From Boseongicola sp. (lineage in GTDB: Bacteria > Pseudomonadota > Alphaproteobacteria > Rhodobacterales > Rhodobacteraceae), in contig CP046179.1 of assembly GCA_014075275.1 (NCBI GenBank), positions 1,001,932-1,065,931 of the forward strand: a DNA stretch of 64,000 nucleotides, written 5' to 3'. How positions within the stretch are numbered: the first letter of the stretch is position 1; every line of letters begins with the position of its first letter. Shown piece after piece: positions 1 through 8,769 of this stretch. The translations under genes were made by a program, and so were the position numbers. A model generated the notes under the pieces. That model made no database searches, was not told the origin of the DNA, and was given only the letters and a program-made list of their open reading frames with translations.

Positions 1-654
1 AGAGCGTCGTTTCTGACCGGACTGGTGGTGATTGCACCGATTGGTCTGACATTGTGGTTGATCTGGACCATGGCGGGCTGGGTCGACAGTTGGGTCTTGC
101 CGTTTGTTCCTGCCTGGTTGCGCCCGGATCAATACGTGGGCCTTTCCATACGCGGGATCGGCGTCTTGGTCTTTTTGATATTCACCGTGTTTGTAGGATG
201 GTTGGCAAAGGGCCTGATCGGGCGGTCGATGTTAGGCTGGGCTGAAAGTTTGGTTCAAGGTCTACCGGTGGTAAGATCGGTTTATAATGGCTTGAAGCAA
301 ATAGCTGAAACGGTCTTTGCCCAATCCGAAACGTCTTTCGATAAGGCCTGTCTGGTTGAGTATCCGCGCAAAGGCATCTGGGCGATTGCCTTTATTTCCA
401 CAGATGCCAAGGGTGAGATTTCGAGCAAGATCCCGCTCGAAGAAGGCAAGACTGCGATCTTTCTACCAACAACGCCAAACCCGACGTCCGGCTTTCTGTT
501 GTTTGTGCCAACGAGCGATGTTGTGGAATTGGACATGTCGGTGGAGGACGCAGCAAAACTGGTGATTTCCGCAGGCCTTGTTTACCCCAACGGCAAGAGC
601 GCCAAGCCAACACCCATTGGAGAAGTGCGGCAGCCACCTGCGCGCGCCTCTTGA
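1..654 (+). CDS. DUF502 family membrane protein (5' end outside window)
   Basis: The reading frame is open from base 1, so the gene starts upstream; the GTG at 25 is internal, because residues before it (RASFLTGL) match the usual start of the family's first membrane segment. Two hydrophobic helices are visible (about frame residues 7-28 and 55-75), followed by a soluble domain with GLPVVRSVYNGLKQI and a PNPTSGFLLFVP segment, both typical of DUF502. The family is an uncharacterised inner-membrane family of about 200-230 aa; no enzymatic role is known. It stands alone here, 56 bp before the next gene on the same strand. Confidence 0.9.
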   Translation, partial: RASFLTGLVVIAPIGLTLWLIWTMAGWVDSWVLPFVPAWLRPDQYVGLSIRGIGVLVFLIFTVFVGWLAKGLIGRSMLGWAESLVQGLPVVRSVYNGLKQIAETVFAQSETSFDKACLVEYPRKGIWAIAFISTDAKGEISSKIPLEEGKTAIFLPTTPNPTSGFLLFVPTSDVVELDMSVEDAAKLVISAGLVYPNGKSAKPTPIGEVRQPPARAS

Positions 655-710
655 ACTGACGGTCGCGGCCTGTATCGTTCGCAAAATGAATACCGGCGAG
701 GCGTCTGAAC

Positions 711-1274
711 ATGGACAGCAGAATTCTGAACGTAAATCCGTTGATTGCAGTCTTTGACGGTGTCTTTGGACAGGAAGTGGCGGATGCTGCCATTGCCGCC
801 GGTCAGGATCGATTGGAGCAGCCATCATATGGCACCAAGGATGGGCGGGTTGTGGGCGAAAAACACACCAATCAGGCAGCCCTGGTGGACCAGTGGTCAG
901 ATCCCGTTCTGACGCAGTTGATGACTGACATCTCTGCAATTGTTCGAATACCGCCAGAACACGGCGAGTCCAGCGACCTGTTTCATCGCGGCGGCCAGCG
1001 GTTGTTTACAACGTTATGCTATTTAAACGACGTCGAGGAAGAAGGCCAAACAGCTTTTCCCAACTTAATGGTTGCCGTGCGCCCTAAACTAGGTCGCGTT
1101 TTGGTCATGCAGAACACTTTACCCGGTCAGAACATCACACACCCCGACAGCGCGCATGTAGGGTTTGGGCCGGGCGCAGGAGAAAAATGGGTCTTGTCTG
1201 TGTGGTGGAGAGAACACCATTTTCATATTCCGCGAAGTTATCCTGCAGCCGAGGGCGATTTTCTGGTATATTAG
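711..1274 (+). CDS. Prolyl-4-hydroxylase-like 2OG-Fe(II) oxygenase, apparently lacking the HxD segment
   Basis: 187 aa. The C-terminal half carries family marks: GGQRLFTTLCYLND (about 94-107), the distal His (SAHVG) and the 2-oxoglutarate-binding Lys/Trp (GEKW). The N-terminal half ends in PPEHGES, which in relatives is followed by 25-30 residues holding the HxD iron ligands before GGQR. Here only about six residues separate the two blocks, so the HxD motif seems to be gone; HGE at 84-86 is a poor substitute. The reading frame is otherwise intact. It may be a decayed or non-hydroxylating member. The oxygenase fold is known for the family; loss of activity is inferred. Confidence 0.75.
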   Translation: MDSRILNVNPLIAVFDGVFGQEVADAAIAAGQDRLEQPSYGTKDGRVVGEKHTNQAALVDQWSDPVLTQLMTDISAIVRIPPEHGESSDLFHRGGQRLFTTLCYLNDVEEEGQTAFPNLMVAVRPKLGRVLVMQNTLPGQNITHPDSAHVGFGPGAGEKWVLSVWWREHHFHIPRSYPAAEGDFLVY

Positions 1275-1325
1275 CGCACGTTACGTGCCACACAGCGTTG
1301 CGGCCACATGAGATCGGATGCGACA

Positions 1326-1541
1326 ATGAAGTATACCAAGCCAGCAACAGCAATTGCCGCGGCCATCGCAATGTCAGCTTCGCCACTTCACGCGGGCGGT
1401 GCTGCCGCGCCGCGCATCGAACCCGAAGTTATGGAGCCAGAGTCGATTGTGGCCGGCGCTTCAAGCTCGGGCGGTTTTGTGCTTCCGCTATTGTTCCTGA
1501 TCATTCTAGCGGCCACATTGATTGATTCACCGCTGGAGTAA
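1326..1541 (+). CDS. Small secreted or membrane protein, unknown function
   Basis: 71 aa from the ATG at 1326 (an in-frame ATG at 1308 would add six polar residues before the signal). A signal peptide is visible (KYTKPATAIAAAIAMSASPLHA), then a short acidic/Pro stretch with GGAAAPRIEPEV, then a C-terminal hydrophobic helix (GGFVLPLLFLIILAATLI) ending five residues from the stop. Small proteins of this layout are common in Rhodobacterales. No function can be assigned. It lies 51 bp after the oxygenase gene and faces the patatin gene tail to tail, only 9 bp apart. Confidence 0.6.
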   Translation: MKYTKPATAIAAAIAMSASPLHAGGAAAPRIEPEVMEPESIVAGASSSGGFVLPLLFLIILAATLIDSPLE

Positions 1542-1550
1542 TCCGCCGGA

Positions 1551-2563
1551 CTATTCGTACATTGATGACAGATCGACGCTGGATTTAACGCCGATCGCGT
1601 CGCTATGAGAATTCAGGAACTCTTCCGCAGCAATACGACCCGCCTCTTTCAATCGCCGAATTATCGCCGGCGTAGGCATCGTCTTTGTAGCGACACCAAG
1701 ATCGGTCATCAGTTCGTCATCGGCGATCATGTGAACTAGCACATTCTTCATACCAGAAGAGTTCGCGTTTCCCTCGGTGATCAACCTTTTCACAAAGGCG
1801 ATGGCCCGCAGTTCACGCAACATGGATGAATTGAAACTGATCTCATTGATCCGATTCAGGATGTCCCGGGGTTCTTTTGGTATCTCGTCGCGCACCAGTG
1901 GATTGATATTAACGATGACTATGTCGTCCGGCAGTTCAACGTCAAACAGCGGGAACAAGGCCGGGTTTCCACTGTAACCGCCATCCCAATAGGCTTCACC
2001 ATCGATTTCAACTGCCTGAAACATGGTAGGCAGGCAGATGCCAAAAGCGCGTCGGTAGAGATTTCATCGCCCGAAAAAACCTTGATCTTGCCGGTTCGGA
2101 CATTTGTCGCACAGACGTAGAGTGCCGGACCTTGATCGCCGCAAATCGCGTCGAAATGAAGCCGGCGTGTGATCTTCTCAAGCGGGTTCTTGTAGAACGG
2201 TCCGTAGTGATAGGGCGAAACGATACGCGATGCCGCGTCAACAAAAGTAAACGGTAGCGAGTTTTCGATTGTTCGGCTGAGCAGTTCGGTGTTGGGCGAC
2301 ACGGCCTCGATCCAGTCGCTTATGGGGCCGTCTGAAAGCGCACCAACACGTTTCCAAAGCCAATCCAGGTTCTCCCGCGCGCCCTCACGTCCTCCCTGCA
2401 CCAAACCTGCTTTCAAAGCTGCACCGTTCAGCGCACCGGCTGATGTTCCGGAAATTCCTGCAATCTCGATTGTCTTGTCTTCCAAAAGACGGTCCAGGAC
2501 ACCCCAGGTGAAAGCGCCATGCGCACCGCCGCCCTGAAGGGCCAAATTGATCTTCTTTACCAA
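1551..2563 (-). pseudogene. Patatin-like phospholipase, broken by a frameshift
   Basis: Two adjacent minus-strand frames together make one patatin-like protein of about 337 aa. The first (1919-2563) has the oxyanion-hole motif GGGAHG (11-16) and nucleophile GTSAG (Ser41); the second (1551-2024) has the catalytic Asp in YWDGGYSGNP. The frames join at 2029-2037, where a tandem GGCA repeat (plus strand) has two units; a third unit would restore the expected ASACLPTMFQAV. Ser and Asp are therefore split, so the product should be inactive unless the repeat length varies. It is 9 bp downstream of a 3-hydroxybutyrate dehydrogenase gene, so both are probably co-transcribed and tied to lipid or PHB turnover. 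A sequencing error is possible. Confidence 0.85.
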
Positions 2564-2572
2564 ACCGAGCGC

Positions 2573-3346
2573 CTATTGAGATGTCCAGCCGCCGTCGGCG
2601 GAGATGGTTGTGCCAGTGATTTGTACAGCAGCATCCGAGCACAGGAATTTCACAATGCCCCCAATCTGTTCAACAGTTACGAATTCCTTGGAAGGTTGCT
2701 TTAGCAAGATAACCTTCTCAATAGCCTCGTCTTCTGAGATGCCGTACTCTTTGGCTGTGTTCGGGATTTGCGCTTCGACCAAGGGGGTCAGAACGTAACC
2801 TGGGCAGATCGCGTTCGCTGTGATCGGTTCTTTCGCCGTCTCTAGTGCAACAACTTTGGTCATACCGACGACGCCATGTTTTGCAGTGACATAGGCCGAT
2901 TTAAACGGGCTTGCGCGCAGGCCATGGGCGGATGAGATATTAACTACCCTGCCCCAACCCGCGGCACGCATCTTCGGCAATGCCGCGGCTGTTGTATGAA
3001 ATGCCGACGACATGTTTATCGCGATGATCGCATCCCATTTTTCTGTCGGGAATTCGTTAACCGGCGCGACGTGCTGGATACCTGCATTGTTGATCAGAAC
3101 ATCGCAAACGCCAGCCTGCTCGATCAGGTCCCGGCACTCATCGCCTTTAGACATATCCGCTTTAATATAACGCGCATTAACGCCGGTTTCCTTTGCGATC
3201 TCGTCGGCAAGTGCATGATCTTCATCACGGTCAGTGAATGAGTTCAAAACCACATTTGCCCCGGCTTTCGCCAACTCGCGTGCGATGCCCAAGCCAATAC
3301 CAGAATTTGATCCTGTTATGACGGCAGTTTTCCCCTTGAGCGACAT
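2573..3346 (-). CDS. bdhA: 3-hydroxybutyrate dehydrogenase
   Basis: 257 aa short-chain dehydrogenase, full length. NAD-binding TGSNSGIG (11-18), NNAG (86-89), catalytic Ser139, Tyr152 and Lys156 (YVTAK) are all present, and the C-terminus ends in ISADGGWTSQ as in the D-3-hydroxybutyrate dehydrogenase subgroup. The enzyme interconverts 3-hydroxybutyrate and acetoacetate with NAD in the cytoplasm and serves PHB degradation. The broken patatin gene follows after 9 bp. The start at 3346 is the first Met and gives the standard N-terminus LKGKTAVITG. Confidence 0.9.
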   Translation of the reverse strand: MSLKGKTAVITGSNSGIGLGIARELAKAGANVVLNSFTDRDEDHALADEIAKETGVNARYIKADMSKGDECRDLIEQAGVCDVLINNAGIQHVAPVNEFPTEKWDAIIAINMSSAFHTTAAALPKMRAAGWGRVVNISSAHGLRASPFKSAYVTAKHGVVGMTKVVALETAKEPITANAICPGYVLTPLVEAQIPNTAKEYGISEDEAIEKVILLKQPSKEFVTVEQIGGIVKFLCSDAAVQITGTTISADGGWTSQ

Positions 3347-3435
3347 AGTTCAAAACTCCTATTGCGGCGCAGCATTCTCGCGCGAACCGTTTGCGCGCGC
3401 AGAATAATCAGTTTTTGAGGATCCGCCAGTCCTGA

Positions 3436-4866
3436 TCAGAAATCCCTGGACCTGTAGGCATCTAGCGCTCTGTGCCGACCAGCGGCCAGTTCAACGATTG
3501 GCATTGGGTATTCGTCATCCGGCTGCATCTGCCAGGATTTGGGCACTGCTTTGAAGTAGTCCAGCGAAGTCTGAGTTTTCGGATTGGCCAGTTCTGCAAT
3601 CCAGCGGTCGCGGTAGATGTTGTCGGGATCAAATTTCTTCAACTGAGTTGTTGGATTGAAAATCCGAAAGAAGGGCGAAGCGTCCGGCCCCGACCCTGCT
3701 GCCCACTGCCAGCCCATTGCATTTGACGCCGGATCCCAATCCAACAGGCAATCAGCAAACCATTCCTGCCCAATGCGCCAGTGAGTCAGAAGATGTTTCG
3801 TCAGATAAGAGGCAACGATCATCCGCGCCCGGTTGTGCATGTATCCCGTGGTGTAGAGCTCACGCATGGCGGCATCGACGAAAGGTTCGCCTGTGCGCCC
3901 TTGCGTCCATGCCCGAACTTCGGGTGTTCTCGGGTCTTCGCCCCAAGGAAATGAATTCCATCCATCTCGCCAATTGTCTTTGACGATGTGGGGCGTGTGC
4001 CAGACCAGATGATACGCAAACTCGCGCCATACAAGTTCTTTCAGGAAGTGTTCAGCCCCATGTTTGCCTTCGCTTAAGGCACGCATACCCGAATGCCATA
4101 TTACGCGCGGTGAGATTTCGCCCCAGGCCAAATTTTCACTAAGTCCCGACGTCGCAGGCTGTGAAGGAATATCGCGTTGTTCGCGATACGCACCGACAGA
4201 AGTGCTTAAAAACCGATCAAGTCGACCTTGCGCCGCCTCTTCACCAATAGCCACATGATTGGCGACTATCGCGGCACCACGTTGCATTCGGTCACGCAGA
4301 CGCCATTCCGCCTGGTCATCAGATTGTGGCCAGTTGCCGGGGCTAGGTATACCAGTCGGCACCCTTAATGGGACATCGATTTGCCGGTCTTTCACGGCCC
4401 GCCAAAAAGGCGAATAAACGCGATAATACCCGTCAGCCTTGGTCTTAACGTCCCACGGTTCAAACAAAAGATGGCCCGGCACGCTTTTTGATGGAATGCC
4501 AATTTCTTCCAATGCCGATTTGACGTTTCGATCGCGGGCAACTTGATCGGGGTCATAGGCGCGTGACCAAAAAATGCCCGTTGCGCCGGTTTCGGCAGCC
4601 AAGTCTTTTAGAACCTGAAGAGCATTGCCCCGACGAAACGTCAGTTTTGATCCGATACAGCCAAGGGTTTCGGCAAAGTGTTTCGCGCCCAGCCCAAAAC
4701 GCCATAATGGACAGGCACCATAGGTTTCAAACACTTCATCAAGGATGAAAACAGGGATGATCGGTTGCCCGGTTTCAAGGCAACATTGCAGCGCCTGATT
4801 ATCAGAAAGCCGCAAATCCTTTCTGACCCACCATATGATAGGAGAACTTCCGTCCATCGTTTCCAC
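3436..4866 (-). CDS. phrB: Deoxyribodipyrimidine photolyase
   Basis: 476 aa, usual length for a class I CPD photolyase. The N-terminal antenna domain begins with IIWWVRKDLRLSDN (8-21). The C-terminal FAD domain shows WREFAYHLVWHTP, YMHNRARMIVASYL and WQWAAGSGPDASPFFRIFNP, the flavin- and DNA-binding blocks. It repairs UV-induced pyrimidine dimers with blue light. It lies 6 bp downstream of a PLP enzyme gene on the same strand, so the two may share a transcript; the functional link is not obvious. Confidence 0.92.
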   Translation of the reverse strand: METMDGSSPIIWWVRKDLRLSDNQALQCCLETGQPIIPVFILDEVFETYGACPLWRFGLGAKHFAETLGCIGSKLTFRRGNALQVLKDLAAETGATGIFWSRAYDPDQVARDRNVKSALEEIGIPSKSVPGHLLFEPWDVKTKADGYYRVYSPFWRAVKDRQIDVPLRVPTGIPSPGNWPQSDDQAEWRLRDRMQRGAAIVANHVAIGEEAAQGRLDRFLSTSVGAYREQRDIPSQPATSGLSENLAWGEISPRVIWHSGMRALSEGKHGAEHFLKELVWREFAYHLVWHTPHIVKDNWRDGWNSFPWGEDPRTPEVRAWTQGRTGEPFVDAAMRELYTTGYMHNRARMIVASYLTKHLLTHWRIGQEWFADCLLDWDPASNAMGWQWAAGSGPDASPFFRIFNPTTQLKKFDPDNIYRDRWIAELANPKTQTSLDYFKAVPKSWQMQPDDEYPMPIVELAAGRHRALDAYRSRDF

Positions 4867-4872
4867 AGCCCG

Positions 4873-6096
4873 TTACAAGACGTGATCTAGCGCAGAAATC
4901 AACCGGTCAAGTTCTCTACGGGAAGTATAATGAGTAAAACTGAGACGAAGAATTCCATGGTCAGTATCGATGCCCATGGCCTGCAGAGGCCTTGGTGAGT
5001 AAAAATCGCCGCCGCCCGTAGCGATACCGTGATGCGCCAACTCGCCCGCAATCTCTTCGCCTGGCCTGGAAGACAAAATCGATACTGTTGGCGCACGTTT
5101 CTCTGCGTCCGTCGGACCGATCAGCCTTAACGAATTTTTTGAGACTACAAAGTCCAGTAGGGGCTGAAGAAGCTCGATCTCGGTTTGACGCATTGCATCG
5201 TGTACAGCGCCCGCACGCTCACTGGCATTGCGATGATCCAAACCCATTGATGCATATAGCGCATCTACATAATCAGCCATTCCCGCGCAGGCGGCAATTT
5301 GAGCGTGGTCATCCCCTGCGGGAACAAACTTTTTATTAAGATAGCCCGCGTTAAATCCATGGCCCTGGTTTGGAAGTTTTTCTGCCAATTCACGACGCAC
5401 CACCATTACGCCTTGATGAGGTCCGTAGGTTTTGTAGGCCGAAAACAGATAAATATCGGCGCCAAGATCGGTGACATTTGGAAACCCGTGCGGGGCATAG
5501 CTGACGCCGTCCACACAGGTAAAAACCCCAGCCTGTCGAGCGATCCCGGTTATCGATGTCACGTCGTTAATTTCACCGATCACATTCGAGCAATGCGGGA
5601 AGCAAAGCAATCTCGCTCCATCCAAAAGGCCCGGAAGATCCCTGGGATCAAGATGTCCGGTCTCTGGGTCAATCAGCCATTCACGAACTTCGATACCCTC
5701 TGCCGCCAATCGACGCCAAAAGCCTGTGTTAGCTTCATGATCCTGATTGGTGACAATGATCGCATCGCCAGGAGACAACCACTGGCGGAACGCCTGTGCC
5801 AATACATAAGAGTTCTGCGTAGTTGAGGGCCCAAAGCATAATTCATCTTCATCAACGCCCAGAATTGCAGAAAGGCGGGTGCGGGCTTCGTCCATTTCTT
5901 CGCCAGCAACACGGCTTTGATCAAATGCCCAATAGGGTTGGACTTTGCGCTCGCGATAAAAGCGCTCGAGCCTATCGACCACTTGCCGACACGGATATGA
6001 TCCCCCTGCACTTTCAAAAAAAGCGGTTGCATTGATATCGGTTTCTGAAAATGCAGGAAACTGCGAGCGAACGAAATCAATATCCAAAATTGGCAT
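4873..6096 (-). CDS. Cysteine desulfurase-like class V aminotransferase
   Basis: 407 aa from the ATG at 6096, which gives the usual N-terminus (MPILDIDFVRSQFPAFSE); a GTG at 6126 would add ten residues. Fold-type I PLP enzyme of the SufS/CsdA-like group: PLP-stacking His120 (NQDHEANTG), Asp196 (VDGVSYAPH) and Schiff-base Lys222 (LFSAYKTYG). The loop with the active Cys of true desulfurases is not clear, so the substrate may not be cysteine; such genes are often annotated cysteine desulfurase-like. No iron-sulfur assembly genes lie nearby. It precedes phrB by 6 bp. Confidence 0.8.
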   Translation of the reverse strand: MPILDIDFVRSQFPAFSETDINATAFFESAGGSYPCRQVVDRLERFYRERKVQPYWAFDQSRVAGEEMDEARTRLSAILGVDEDELCFGPSTTQNSYVLAQAFRQWLSPGDAIIVTNQDHEANTGFWRRLAAEGIEVREWLIDPETGHLDPRDLPGLLDGARLLCFPHCSNVIGEINDVTSITGIARQAGVFTCVDGVSYAPHGFPNVTDLGADIYLFSAYKTYGPHQGVMVVRRELAEKLPNQGHGFNAGYLNKKFVPAGDDHAQIAACAGMADYVDALYASMGLDHRNASERAGAVHDAMRQTEIELLQPLLDFVVSKNSLRLIGPTDAEKRAPTVSILSSRPGEEIAGELAHHGIATGGGDFYSPRPLQAMGIDTDHGILRLSFTHYTSRRELDRLISALDHVL

Positions 6097-6229
6097 CCCA
6101 GTTGTCCCCACAAAAAGTTGAGCCACACTTTGTCGGGGACAGTTCTGTGGTGCAACTGACGATTTTGAATTTGGTGTCCAAAAAACAGATATTGACTATG
6201 ACCGTTGGGAAAATTCCCGCCCCCCAGTG

Positions 6230-6829
6230 TCACGCCATTGCAGCTGAACCGCTCATCTTTGCTGCCAGGCGGTCTGCGGGTGTCGTGACATAGTCATCCA
6301 TTCGCCCGCGGATCAGTTTAATCTCGCGTTCTGTTCCGGTTGCGAGCCGGAGCGGCTTCTTACCGTTCAGCAAATAAATCAAACAGTGGCAGTCCGGTCC
6401 ATCAATGGAGCGGGTCATTCCGACGCCGATGATATTTTCCAGTTCAACCGTCGCCAGTATCTCGCCGCGACCGCGAGGATTGCGAGATACAAATCGGATT
6501 TCAGAGCGCGATTTGTCGACCTGGACCTCGGGGCGGAACCCGCGTGCGGAAATTGAAAGGATAAGCCCTCCGGCGACCCCAAGGACTGCCGTCAACATCA
6601 GTTTCATGGCAATCATATCGCCGCCATACATCGAACCGGGAAGAATCCACTGTCCGAATGCACTGAGCAGCAGCACAATACCCAGAAACGTCAAAGCCCA
6701 CTCGGTAACCGCCTCGCCCGCTTGCTCCTGCATATCCGCAGGGCGCAATCGAAATCCCCATGGGGTATCAATCATTTTCAGGGCCGGCTGTTCGTCTTCG
6801 GCGTTATAAATTGTTCGCATCGCGCTCAT
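6230..6829 (-). CDS. Hypothetical protein with two membrane helices
   Basis: 199 aa. Residues about 43-63 and 74-96 are hydrophobic helices; the N-terminal 40 residues are polar and cytoplasmic-looking, and the C-terminal 100 residues form a basic/beta-rich soluble domain (VQVDKSRSEIRFVSRNPRGRG, IIGVGMTRS) resembling a PH-like fold, though no family could be named. The gene stands alone, divergent from the rpsF operon. Alternative starts at 6820 and 6775 exist; the first Met is kept because the codons after it look coding. Confidence 0.65.
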   Translation of the reverse strand: MSAMRTIYNAEDEQPALKMIDTPWGFRLRPADMQEQAGEAVTEWALTFLGIVLLLSAFGQWILPGSMYGGDMIAMKLMLTAVLGVAGGLILSISARGFRPEVQVDKSRSEIRFVSRNPRGRGEILATVELENIIGVGMTRSIDGPDCHCLIYLLNGKKPLRLATGTEREIKLIRGRMDDYVTTPADRLAAKMSGSAAMA

Positions 6830-6900
6830 CCACTGTTGTCCTTAACGGGTCAACGATTGAAACATGGATAACGGCGAAAAACGGCAGTATTTGGACGGGG

Positions 6901-6928
6901 TTGCAACAGGATTATGGACGTGTATAAG
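6901..6928 (+). promoter_or_regulatory. Sigma-70 type promoter of rpsF-rpsR-rplI
   Basis: TTGCAA at 6901-6906 and TATAAG at 6923-6928 with a 16-bp spacer. It is the only good match in the divergent gap between the two-helix protein and rpsF and would give a leader of about 100 nt. Confidence 0.6.
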
Positions 6929-6933
6929 CGCGC

Positions 6934-6990
6934 AGTCCGCCGCAAGACGACTTGACCGGCGCAACCTCTCGTGGATGGGAGCAGCGGACT
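6934..6990 (+). promoter_or_regulatory. Structured rpsF leader, possible S6:S18 autoregulatory element
   Basis: AGTCCGC at 6934-6940 is perfectly complementary to GCGGACT at 6984-6990, and an inner hairpin CTCTC/GGGAG lies within. CCG trinucleotides sit next to the outer stem. S6:S18-binding leaders with a CCG bulge are known before rpsF in many bacteria; that this is one is inferred from position and fold only. Confidence 0.4.
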
Positions 6991-7035
6991 TAACGCCATC
7001 CTTTGAAGTGCGCCCGAGCAAAACTGGAGAAATGC

Positions 7036-7389
7036 ATGCCACATTATGAGCATGTTATGATTGCGCGTCAGGACTTGTCCAACACGCAAGCCGAGGGCCT
7101 TGTTGAACATTTTGGCACCGTCCTTACGGACAATGGCGGAAACGTCGTTGAAAGCGAATACTGGGGCGTCAAAACGATGGCCTACAAGATTAACAAGAAC
7201 CGCAAAGGCCACTATGCCTTTCTGAAAACCGAGGCACCTGCCCCGGCTGTTCAGGAAATGGAACGCCTGATGCGCCTTCATGAAGACGTGATGCGCGTCC
7301 TGACCATCAAGGTCGACGCCCACGAAGAAGGCCCTTCGGTTCAAATGCGCAAATCCGATGACCGTGACGGTCGTCGTGAGCGCCGCTAA
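7036..7389 (+). CDS. rpsF: 30S ribosomal protein S6
   Basis: 117 aa. Start chosen at 7036 (MPHYEHVMIARQDLS), the invariant N-terminus, rather than the in-frame ATG at 7003; GGAG lies 8 bp upstream. S6 forms a heterodimer with S18 on the platform of the small subunit. The C-terminal tail is charged (KSDDRDGRRERR), a normal variation. First gene of rpsF-rpsR-rplI, with a promoter at 6901-6928 and a structured leader. Confidence 0.97.
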   Translation: MPHYEHVMIARQDLSNTQAEGLVEHFGTVLTDNGGNVVESEYWGVKTMAYKINKNRKGHYAFLKTEAPAPAVQEMERLMRLHEDVMRVLTIKVDAHEEGPSVQMRKSDDRDGRRERR

Positions 7390-7402
7390 GGAGGACTAAG
7401 TC

Positions 7403-7630
7403 ATGGCTGCAAAACCATTTTTCCGCCGTCGCAAAGTCTGCCCTTTCTCGGGTGATAACGCGCCGACAATCGACTATAAGGACACGAAACTGTTGCAACG
7501 CTATATCTCTGAGCGCGGCAAAATCGTTCCTTCCCGTATCACCGCTGTCAGCGCTAAGAAGCAGCGCGAACTGGCCCGTGCGATCAAGCGCGCCCGGTTC
7601 CTGGCGTTGTTGCCTTACGCTGTGAAATAA
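7403..7630 (+). CDS. rpsR: 30S ribosomal protein S18
   Basis: 75 aa, standard length, with [11 protein letters not shown] near the start, [17 protein letters not shown], and the basic [13 protein letters not shown] end that bind 16S rRNA next to S6. A strong AAGGAGG lies just before the ATG. It follows rpsF by 13 bp and precedes rplI by 10 bp. Confidence 0.97.
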   Translation: MAAKPFFRRRKVCPFSGDNAPTIDYKDTKLLQRYISERGKIVPSRITAVSAKKQRELARAIKRARFLALLPYAVK

Positions 7631-7640
7631 GGAGAACGAC

Positions 7641-8291
7641 ATGCAAGTTATCCTTTTAGAACGTGTGGCAAAGCTGGGTCAGATGGGCGACGTCGTCGAT
7701 GTTAAAGACGGCTATGCGCGCAACTTTCTGTTGCCACAAAAGAAAGCTTTGTGGGCGTCTTCGACGAACATCGAGCAGTTTGAAGCGCAAAAAGCTCAGC
7801 TAGAAACGCGCAACCTTGAAACAAAGTCCGAAGCCGAAGATTTGGCTGGCCGTCTGAACGGTCAACAGTTCATCGTGATCCGGTCTGCTTCTGATGGTGG
7901 TTCGCTTTATGGGTCGGTCACAACGCGTGACGCGGCTGAAGCGGCGACCGAGGCTGGTTTTTCGGTTGATCGTAAGCAGGTAGCTTTGACAGCACCGATC
8001 AAAGATTTGGGCATGCACAAGGTCACTGTGACCCTGCACCCTGAGGTCGATGCGACTATCGAATTGAACGTTGCGCGTTCGACCGAAGAAGCTGAACTTC
8101 AGGCGAAAGGCGTTAACATCGCTGATCGCGCCGCTGAAGAAGAAGCGCAGGCTGAAATCGAGATTGCCGAACTGTTCGAAGACATCGGCGCTGCCGAGTT
8201 GGACGAGCTTCAGTCTGGCGACGATGATGGCCCTGTAGCCGAATCTGCGGAAGACACCTCGTCTGATGATCGAGTTGAAGACGAAGACTGA
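7641..8291 (+). CDS. rplI: 50S ribosomal protein L9 with long acidic C-terminus
   Basis: 216 aa, against about 150 in E. coli. Residues 1-150 are the two rRNA-binding domains and linker helix ([33 protein letters not shown]). The last 65 residues are very rich in Asp/Glu ([20 protein letters not shown]). An acidic tail occurs in many Rhodobacterales L9 proteins, so the length is probably genuine. Last gene of the operon; a strong terminator follows. Confidence 0.95.
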   Translation: MQVILLERVAKLGQMGDVVDVKDGYARNFLLPQKKALWASSTNIEQFEAQKAQLETRNLETKSEAEDLAGRLNGQQFIVIRSASDGGSLYGSVTTRDAAEAATEAGFSVDRKQVALTAPIKDLGMHKVTVTLHPEVDATIELNVARSTEEAELQAKGVNIADRAAEEEAQAEIEIAELFEDIGAAELDELQSGDDDGPVAESAEDTSSDDRVEDED

Positions 8292-8310
8292 AGTCTTTGA
8301 AATCAAAATG

Positions 8311-8344
8311 AAAAGGCCGCCTTTTGGGCGGCCTTTTTCGTTTT
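8311..8344 (+). terminator. Rho-independent terminator after rplI
   Basis: Stem AAAGGCCGCC / GGGCGGCCTTT with a short TTTT loop, then TTTTTCGTTTT. It closes the rpsF-rpsR-rplI transcript and faces the end of the glutaredoxin gene, so it may work for both strands. Confidence 0.9.
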
Positions 8345-8376
8345 ATTGATTGAGTATTTTCACCAAAAAGAAGGAC

Positions 8377-8736
8377 CTAGGCGTTGTGTTCCCGGATCTT
8401 TTCGGCGGCTTCTTTGTCGTAGCCGACGCCATTTTGTTCGAATAACTGGTCAAGTTCACCGGACAAAGTCATTTCAGTGATGATGTCACAACCACCAACA
8501 AACTCGCCTTTGACGTATAGCTGCGGAATGGTTGGCCAATCAGAAAATTCCTTAATCCCCTGGCGAATACCATCGTCGGACAACACGTTCACATCGGCAT
8601 ATTCGATGCCCATAAAATTCAACACACCGGCCACCCGACTGGAAAACCCGCATTGCGGCATCGTTTTTGTGCCTTTCATAAACAACACGACGTCGTTGGC
8701 GGTCACGGTTTCCTTGATTTGATCTTCAGCGCTCAT
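8377..8736 (-). CDS. grxD: Monothiol glutaredoxin (Grx4/GrxD type)
   Basis: 119 aa with the monothiol CGFS motif (29-32), the cis-Pro segment WPTIPQLY and the glutathione-binding GGCDI. These proteins hold a [2Fe-2S] cluster with glutathione and BolA partners and act in iron-sulfur trafficking and iron sensing. A bolA-like gene lies 33 bp upstream on the same strand, the usual pairing. Confidence 0.95.
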   Translation of the reverse strand: MSAEDQIKETVTANDVVLFMKGTKTMPQCGFSSRVAGVLNFMGIEYADVNVLSDDGIRQGIKEFSDWPTIPQLYVKGEFVGGCDIITEMTLSGELDQLFEQNGVGYDKEAAEKIREHNA

Positions 8737-8769
8737 GTCTGACTCTCTTTCGAAATTGTAAATATCGGT

